Shown here one piece after another: positions 6,815-10,553 of a DNA stretch of 10,553 nucleotides; within the stretch, counting starts at the first letter, position 1; every line of letters begins with the position of its first letter. Under the pieces are notes generated by a model, which had not been told where the DNA came from, ran no database searches, and worked only from the letters and a program-made list of their open reading frames with translations. This stretch comes from Promethearchaeia archaeon. GTDB lineage: Archaea; Asgardarchaeota; Lokiarchaeia; Sigyniarchaeales; SOKP01. Position numbers and translations under genes: made by a program. The stretch covers positions 1-10,553 of the forward strand of contig JAHQWY010000098.1 of NCBI GenBank assembly GCA_029856445.1, read 5' to 3'.

Positions 6815-7528
6815 ATGGAAAGATTTAGGGTTAAAGAGAGAGATAATGTTAAAATAGGAAAAAGCTATTTAATGGGGGGCATTAGTTTTATTTTCTTGGG
6901 ATTAATACTTTCAATTTGGACAATTAACACTTTGAAATCTTTTATAGATGAAGCAGTCCAAAATCCCCACTCTCCGGACCCGGTTAGCCCGATGTGGATG
7001 TTACCAACGTCAATTATGACTTTTTTATTTATCTTTGGTTATTTCTATTTTATTTGGGGATTGTACAAGTTAAGAAGCGTTATTAAGGAGATTTCGAATA
7101 AGTTTTTAATATTTTATGGTTCAATTTCTTATATCTTATATACACCTTTATTTCTTTCTGGATTTATGGTTTCTATCTTGTGCCACTATTATAGATGTGA
7201 AGGGCTTTTTTCAGTGTTAGATCTTATTTTGATTTCTTTGAGTTTTTTGCTTTTAATTTCCAGTTTAGTTTCTCTTTTTTTTGAAATTCGAAAAATGAGT
7301 GGAACTACCATTGAAAATTATCTAACAGTGAAAATGGAAGAAAATTCATCACAAGCAATTACTCGGAGATTATATAAAGTCCGTATTGAAACTAGAAGTG
7401 GAGATTTAGAAGAAGAGATTTATATATGTGGAAACTGCGGCGAGAAAAATAGATTTAAAACCCTTGATGAGAAATCAGGACTTCTTCAATGTATAAAGTG
7501 TGGTTCTGATAATTATTTAGAACAATAA
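6815..7528 (+). CDS. Four-TM membrane protein with C-terminal zinc ribbon (copy 1)
   Basis: The 237-residue protein matches no family I can name. A short basic N-terminus (MERFRVKERD) leads into four predicted membrane segments at about 17-40, 62-83, 97-121 and 130-157. After a charged linker (~158-200, including the repeated-in-paralogue RRLYKVRIET) comes a zinc ribbon: CGNC at 205-208 and CIKC at 226-229, separated by 17 residues. Both termini are probably cytoplasmic. The extracellular loop between segments 1 and 2 holds a proline-rich stretch (PHSPDPVSP, 51-59). There is no ribosome binding site before the ATG; the conserved TATA box lies 57 bases upstream. Its neighbour at 7756 is a paralogue. 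A role as membrane-anchored nucleic acid or protein adaptor is only a guess from the ribbon. Confidence 0.8.
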   Translation: MERFRVKERDNVKIGKSYLMGGISFIFLGLILSIWTINTLKSFIDEAVQNPHSPDPVSPMWMLPTSIMTFLFIFGYFYFIWGLYKLRSVIKEISNKFLIFYGSISYILYTPLFLSGFMVSILCHYYRCEGLFSVLDLILISLSFLLLISSLVSLFFEIRKMSGTTIENYLTVKMEENSSQAITRRLYKVRIETRSGDLEEEIYICGNCGEKNRFKTLDEKSGLLQCIKCGSDNYLEQ

Positions 7529-7544
7529 AAGAGTGTGTTATTGG

Positions 7545-7637
7545 TCATATTATTGCAAAATCTACTATTATAATTAAGGATCTCAACTTTAATTTGACAA
7601 GTTTTAAGAATTCTGTAATTCTTATGTTCCAAATCAT
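7545..7637 (-). pseudogene. Relic frame: NMO-like 5' end joined to apparent aldo/keto reductase 3' end
   Basis: The minus-strand frame from the ATG at 7637 starts MIWNIRITE, against MIWNTRITK at the start of the NMO-like gene at 6696; seven of nine residues agree. After about a dozen codons the likeness stops. The frame then reads KLR...IVD and ends at TGA 7545-7547, in a stretch whose bases align loosely with the last codons of the aldo/keto reductase (KLR...NVD, stop at 8457). The likely old reductase stop context CAATAA survives at 7538-7543, nine bases from the copy 1 gene stop, against eight bases in the intact pair. This is what a tandem duplication junction should leave. It is a 31-codon relic and is unlikely to encode a working product. 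The NMO part is well supported, the reductase part less so. Confidence 0.5.
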
Positions 7638-7682
7638 ATTTGTCAAGATTAAGCAATAATATTGTTAACAAGAAGGTATATG

Positions 7683-7699
7683 TACAATAAACTATAAAT
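7683..7699 (+). promoter_or_regulatory. Conserved TATA-containing block, copy 2
   Basis: The same 17 bases as 6742-6758, with TATAAAT ending 56 bases before the ATG at 7756. Since the opposite-strand gene here is only a relic, its exact preservation points to use as the promoter of the plus-strand gene. Confidence 0.5.
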
Positions 7700-7755
7700 G
7701 CATTTATTTGATTTTTCATTATAGATACCCTAAAGAATAAATTAAAATGATTTCT

Positions 7756-8448
7756 ATGCAAAGATATAGGCGCAAAGAAAAAGATAAAATAAAACTAGGG
7801 AAGAATTATATAATTGGAGGTATTAGTTTTAATTTAATAGCTCAAGGCATCGCGATTTATATAGTTATTTCAGTGGTTACATATTTTGGATCCCTAAATT
7901 TAATTGGAGCGACCTGGTTATTTCCTTTTATAATTGCTATCCTTTTACTTATATTCAGTTATTTCTATTTTTTGGGGGGATTAAACCATTTAAGAAAGGC
8001 GATTAAGGAGATTTCGAACAAGCTCCTAGTATTTTATGGTGTCTTTTCTTATCTCTTATTTACTCCCTTGTTTCTAACTGGATTATTGAATGCTATAGAG
8101 TGCACTCAGGGAATGTGTAAATGGAGTTTTTCAGGGCAAAATATTTTATTGATATCTTTGAGTGTTATGCTATTAATTTCTGGATTAGTTTGTCTTTTCA
8201 AGGAAATCCACAAAATGAAAGGATCTTCTTTAGAAAATTATCTAAAAGCAAAAATGGAGGAAGAAACGGTAAAGCCTACACCTAATAAGTTATATAAAGT
8301 TCGAATTGAAACTAAGGGTGAAGATTCAGAAGAAGAAGATTATATATGTGGAAACTGCGGGGAGCCAAATAGATTTAAAACCCTTGATGAGAAATCGGGA
8401 CTACTTCAATGTATAAACTGTGGTTCTGAAAATTATTTAGACCGTTAA
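7756..8448 (+). CDS. Four-TM membrane protein with C-terminal zinc ribbon (copy 2)
   Basis: From the ATG at 7756 the protein has 230 residues. An ATG at 7747 in the same frame would add MIS, but the paralogue at 6815 aligns from MQRYRRKEKDK and carries no ATG at the matching upstream place. Membrane segments lie at about 17-43, 53-75, 90-112 and 128-149. The zinc ribbon has CGNC at 198-201 and CINC at 219-222. IKEISNKLLVFYG (83-95) and the final ~50 residues are nearly the same as in copy 1, while segments 1-2 and the first outer loop have diverged and lost seven residues net. The outer loop between segments 3 and 4 has Cys116 and Cys121 (ECTQGMC); copy 1 has Cys123 and Cys128 in the matching loop, so a disulphide is possible. 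It ends only eight bases from the convergent aldo/keto reductase. Function unknown. Confidence 0.8.
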   Translation: MQRYRRKEKDKIKLGKNYIIGGISFNLIAQGIAIYIVISVVTYFGSLNLIGATWLFPFIIAILLLIFSYFYFLGGLNHLRKAIKEISNKLLVFYGVFSYLLFTPLFLTGLLNAIECTQGMCKWSFSGQNILLISLSVMLLISGLVCLFKEIHKMKGSSLENYLKAKMEEETVKPTPNKLYKVRIETKGEDSEEEDYICGNCGEPNRFKTLDEKSGLLQCINCGSENYLDR

Positions 8449-8456
8449 AAGCTCAA

Positions 8457-9389
8457 TTATTGTCCTGAAATTGAATCTACATTCTTAAAAATCTTCCTAA
8501 GTTTAATTAAATCTGTCTCTGGAAGTGGTGGTCTTAAAATTGATTCGAGGTTGTTTTTTAAGTGACTAAAATTTCCTGTACCAGAGAGAATCACATGAGT
8601 TCCTGGTTCATAACGACAGAAACGATATGCAGCGTCCACTAAATTTTCTGCACCCCCTTCATGTATAAGGAATTTAAGCGGATCATCCATATTTATATCC
8701 GAAGGATCTAGTTGGTTCTTTTCTATCAATTCATTAAGACATTCTTTAAGTCGTTTAGGTCTACTTAGAGCAAGCCGAACAGCAAACATGATGAGAATAC
8801 CAATATTTTTTTCCATAGCTTTTGCTAGGACGAGATCACGAGCAGATTGATTTAATATATTAAATCCCACCATCATTACATCCCAAATATCATCCTGTAA
8901 TGCTCTTTGAAGCATAGAATGATTTGGATCTGGATTAAATCTTTCCGTGATGCCTAGAAAATGTATTTTATCCTGATCTTTTAATTCTAGAAGTGTAGGT
9001 ACTATTTCGGAATAAAGATAATCATAATCCTTCAGAATAACTCCGTGTAAATGATAAATATCAATATAATCTGTACCAAGGTTCTCGAGACTCCTTTCAA
9101 AACTTTTCTGTACATCTTTAGGAGTTAAAGTCCCCCAGGTTGATTTTTTAGTTGAAATTATGATATTTTCTCGGTCAACGTTTTTAATACCCTTTCCTAC
9201 AATATGTTCTGTCCGATATACTTCAGCTGTGTCAATGAAATTAATCCCTGATTCTAAAGCGTGTTTTACTATTCGGATTGAATCTGCTTCACTAATTCCT
9301 GCACTTTGCCCTATTCTACTTGGTCCTCCGCAACCTAAACCCATAACACTTACTTTTAGTCCTGTACGGCCAAGTGTAGTATATTCCAT
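8457..9389 (-). CDS. Aldo/keto reductase
   Basis: The 310-residue protein is a complete NAD(P)H-dependent (beta/alpha)8-barrel aldo/keto reductase. The start MEYTTLGRTGLKVSVMGLG is typical of bacterial and archaeal members. The catalytic tetrad is visible: Asp53 and Tyr58 in FIDTAEVY, Lys81 in ISTKK, and His115 in DYIDIYHLHG. HFLGIT (143-148) follows, and SGTGNFSHLKNNL at 269-281 is the usual nucleotide-binding segment near the C-terminus. Unlike many relatives it has no C-terminal ferredoxin-like Cys cluster. The substrate cannot be read; such enzymes reduce aldehydes or ketones. The ATG at 9387-9389 is used. It is divergent from the acyl-CoA dehydrogenase over a 131-base spacer and convergent with the copy 2 membrane protein, whose stop lies eight bases away, so their transcripts probably overlap. 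Confidence 0.9.
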   Translation of the reverse strand: MEYTTLGRTGLKVSVMGLGCGGPSRIGQSAGISEADSIRIVKHALESGINFIDTAEVYRTEHIVGKGIKNVDRENIIISTKKSTWGTLTPKDVQKSFERSLENLGTDYIDIYHLHGVILKDYDYLYSEIVPTLLELKDQDKIHFLGITERFNPDPNHSMLQRALQDDIWDVMMVGFNILNQSARDLVLAKAMEKNIGILIMFAVRLALSRPKRLKECLNELIEKNQLDPSDINMDDPLKFLIHEGGAENLVDAAYRFCRYEPGTHVILSGTGNFSHLKNNLESILRPPLPETDLIKLRKIFKNVDSISGQ

Positions 9390-9520
9390 ATTAGTTCTAT
9401 CTCATTTTTTTATATGATTGGGAATTGAAACATAAATTTTATAGTTTGATATTAAAAAAAATTAATTAAACATCCTTAATTTTAGAATTTAACAGATAAT
9501 CATATTTACTAGCGATTAAA

Positions 9521-10553
9521 ATGCAAGGACAAATACATTTTGAAGATTTAGAACTAAAATATGGATATTCATGTATGCCCGACAGATTACATTATTTTTC
9601 TAAAGAAGAAAACGATTTTCGTATGGAAGTTCGCGAGTGGTGTCAGAATAATATTGACCCTATAGCAGATAAGATAGATAAAGAACGAAATACAGAATTG
9701 GCAGTTGAAACGTTACGGAAAATGAAACCCTATTTGAATATTTTGATTCCTGAAGAAATAGGTGGTTTAGGGAAAGGGGTTTTATATCGTGTTATTTTTG
9801 GTGAAGAGTTAACTGCTTTTAATTATGCTATCGCAACGATATTTGGTGCTTCATCTTGTTTATTTGCAGCTCCAGTTATTGAATATGGAACCCCTGAACA
9901 AAAAGAGAAGTATTTATCGGGTATTGCTGATGGTTCTAAAATTGGAGCAATAGGTATAACTGAACCGACAGGTGGATCTGATGCTGTAGGTGGGATGAAT
10001 TTGAGAGCTAAGAGAGAAGGGGATTATTATATATTAAATGGTGAAAAATGTTTCATTACGAATGGAAGTGTTGCCGATTATCTTGTTTTGTATGCCGTGA
10101 CTAATGATCAGGTAAGAAGACAACAAGGTATATCAGCATTTATTTTTGAAACAGATACACCTGGGTTTGAAGTTTTAAAAGATTATACCTACATGGGAAG
10201 GAGAGGGATGCCAAACTCTCATCTTCGATTTACCAATTGCAAAGTTCCTGTAGAAAATTTATTATATAAAGAAAATGAAGGAGTTGAGGTATTAATGTTT
10301 GGTCTCGATGGGGAAAGAACCTTTACAGCATCTCAATATCTTGGTTTAGCTAGGAGTGCCTTTGAAGTTGCATATAAATATGCTCACAAACGTGAACAAT
10401 TTGGGAAAACAATCTATTCATTTGAAGGAGTCTCGTTTAAGTTAAGTGAGATGTTTATGGATTTAGAATTAAATAGAATCGCTACAGCACAAATAGCTCG
10501 AATGCTTGATGAAGGTCATTATGTGAGAGCTACAGTGGCAGCAATTAAGGCGA
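9521..10553 (+). CDS. Acyl-CoA dehydrogenase, 3' end beyond the window
   Basis: The frame opens at ATG 9521 and stays open to the window edge, giving 344 residues of an expected ~380-410. Signatures are GITEPTGGSDAVG (145-157), which fits the first family pattern, LNGEKCFITNG (172-182), a conserved flavin-side strand, and KREQFGKTIYSFEGV (290-304), which fits the second domain although the usual Gln is Glu302. GLDGERTFTASQYLG (261-275) places Glu265 where isovaleryl-CoA and long-chain acyl-CoA dehydrogenases carry their catalytic base; the alternative C-terminal Glu site lies outside the window. The enzyme oxidises acyl-CoA to 2-enoyl-CoA with FAD, passing electrons to an electron-transfer flavoprotein. 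No ribosome binding site precedes the ATG. With the thioesterase it points to acyl-CoA turnover. Confidence 0.92.
   Translation, partial: MQGQIHFEDLELKYGYSCMPDRLHYFSKEENDFRMEVREWCQNNIDPIADKIDKERNTELAVETLRKMKPYLNILIPEEIGGLGKGVLYRVIFGEELTAFNYAIATIFGASSCLFAAPVIEYGTPEQKEKYLSGIADGSKIGAIGITEPTGGSDAVGGMNLRAKREGDYYILNGEKCFITNGSVADYLVLYAVTNDQVRRQQGISAFIFETDTPGFEVLKDYTYMGRRGMPNSHLRFTNCKVPVENLLYKENEGVEVLMFGLDGERTFTASQYLGLARSAFEVAYKYAHKREQFGKTIYSFEGVSFKLSEMFMDLELNRIATAQIARMLDEGHYVRATVAAIKA

Larger units (their letters stand above)
6673..7595. repeat. Tandem duplication, copy 1
   Basis: This unit holds the first eight codons of the minus-strand NMO-like gene, the bidirectional spacer, a zinc-ribbon membrane protein gene and a short tail. 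Its left 86 bases (6673-6758) align without gaps to 7614-7699 at 73 of 86 positions, and the two genes start exactly 941 bases apart. Its right end, 7529-7595, aligns loosely with the 3' end of the aldo/keto reductase gene (8449-8509): AATCTAC and TTTAATT words keep their order and near-equal spacing. That end is approximate. Confidence 0.7.
7614..8509. repeat. Tandem duplication, copy 2
   Basis: This unit repeats the NMO-like 5' end as a scar, then the spacer, the second zinc-ribbon membrane protein gene and the start of the real aldo/keto reductase 3' end. Spacer identity to copy 1 is about 85% over 86 bases. Identity falls in the first two membrane segments of the gene and rises to about 91% in the last ~109 bases, which encode the zinc ribbon. 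A net 21-base loss in the gene shortens the offset from 941 to 920. The right limit is approximate. Confidence 0.7.

Noticed and set aside
7513..7761. Minus-strand 82-codon open frame across the spacer between the two membrane protein genes
   Set aside because: It starts inside the copy 2 coding region and covers the TATA block and the scar. Its frame differs from the one that shows likeness to the NMO-like start, and its product is a low-complexity string without a domain.
6673..8509. Composite transposon or insertion sequence causing the repeated unit
   Set aside because: There is no transposase, no terminal inverted repeats and no target-site duplication; the repeats are direct and contain gene edges, as expected for a simple tandem duplication.
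9160..9417. Plus-strand 85-codon frame opposite the aldo/keto reductase N-terminus
   Set aside because: Antisense to the catalytic Asp-Tyr and Lys region of a well supported enzyme; no motif of its own.

Overview
The window is AT-rich DNA (roughly 30% G+C by eye) carrying eleven protein-coding genes, no RNA genes, no CRISPR array and no insertion sequence. The signals look archaeal rather than bacterial: T-tracts without hairpins follow stop codons, TATA-like boxes sit upstream of genes, most genes lack a Shine-Dalgarno site, and one gene has an archaeal-type GGTGAT site. The mix of acyl-CoA and flavin enzymes with small zinc-ribbon membrane proteins would suit an AT-rich archaeon such as a Lokiarchaeia-like Asgard lineage. 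That placement is a guess from general character, not from a marker gene.

Left part (73-2828): a two-domain GNAT acetyltransferase (-), a 387-base non-coding stretch with two dyads, a nitronate monooxygenase/FabK-type flavoprotein (+, TTG start), and a convergent hotdog thioesterase (-).

Middle (2907-6696): four minus-strand genes in a row. These are an NMO-like flavoprotein, an SMP-30/gluconolactonase-type beta-propeller, a NIF3/DUF34 metal protein and another NMO-like flavoprotein. The spacers are about 50-170 bases and several carry their own T-tract or TATA-like box, so this may be a co-oriented cluster rather than one operon. Of the three NMO-like proteins only the plus-strand one keeps the GGH histidine of the family. 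The other two have Ala and Phe there.

Right part (6697-10553): two adjacent plus-strand paralogues, each with four predicted membrane segments and a C-terminal zinc ribbon. They arose by a tandem duplication of about 0.9 kb that also copied the first codons of the upstream NMO-like gene and, apparently, the tail of the downstream aldo/keto reductase. The scar of both remains between the copies. Then come the aldo/keto reductase (-) and a divergent acyl-CoA dehydrogenase (+) that runs off the window end.

Taken together, the thioesterase, acyl-CoA dehydrogenase, three FMN TIM-barrel proteins, lactonase-like protein and aldo/keto reductase suggest oxidation or detoxification of small organic acids, acyl-CoAs or carbonyl compounds. 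No specific pathway can be read from the sequence. I did not find a clear new defence or mobile system. The most distinctive elements are the duplicated zinc-ribbon membrane proteins with their duplication scar, and the His-less NMO paralogues.
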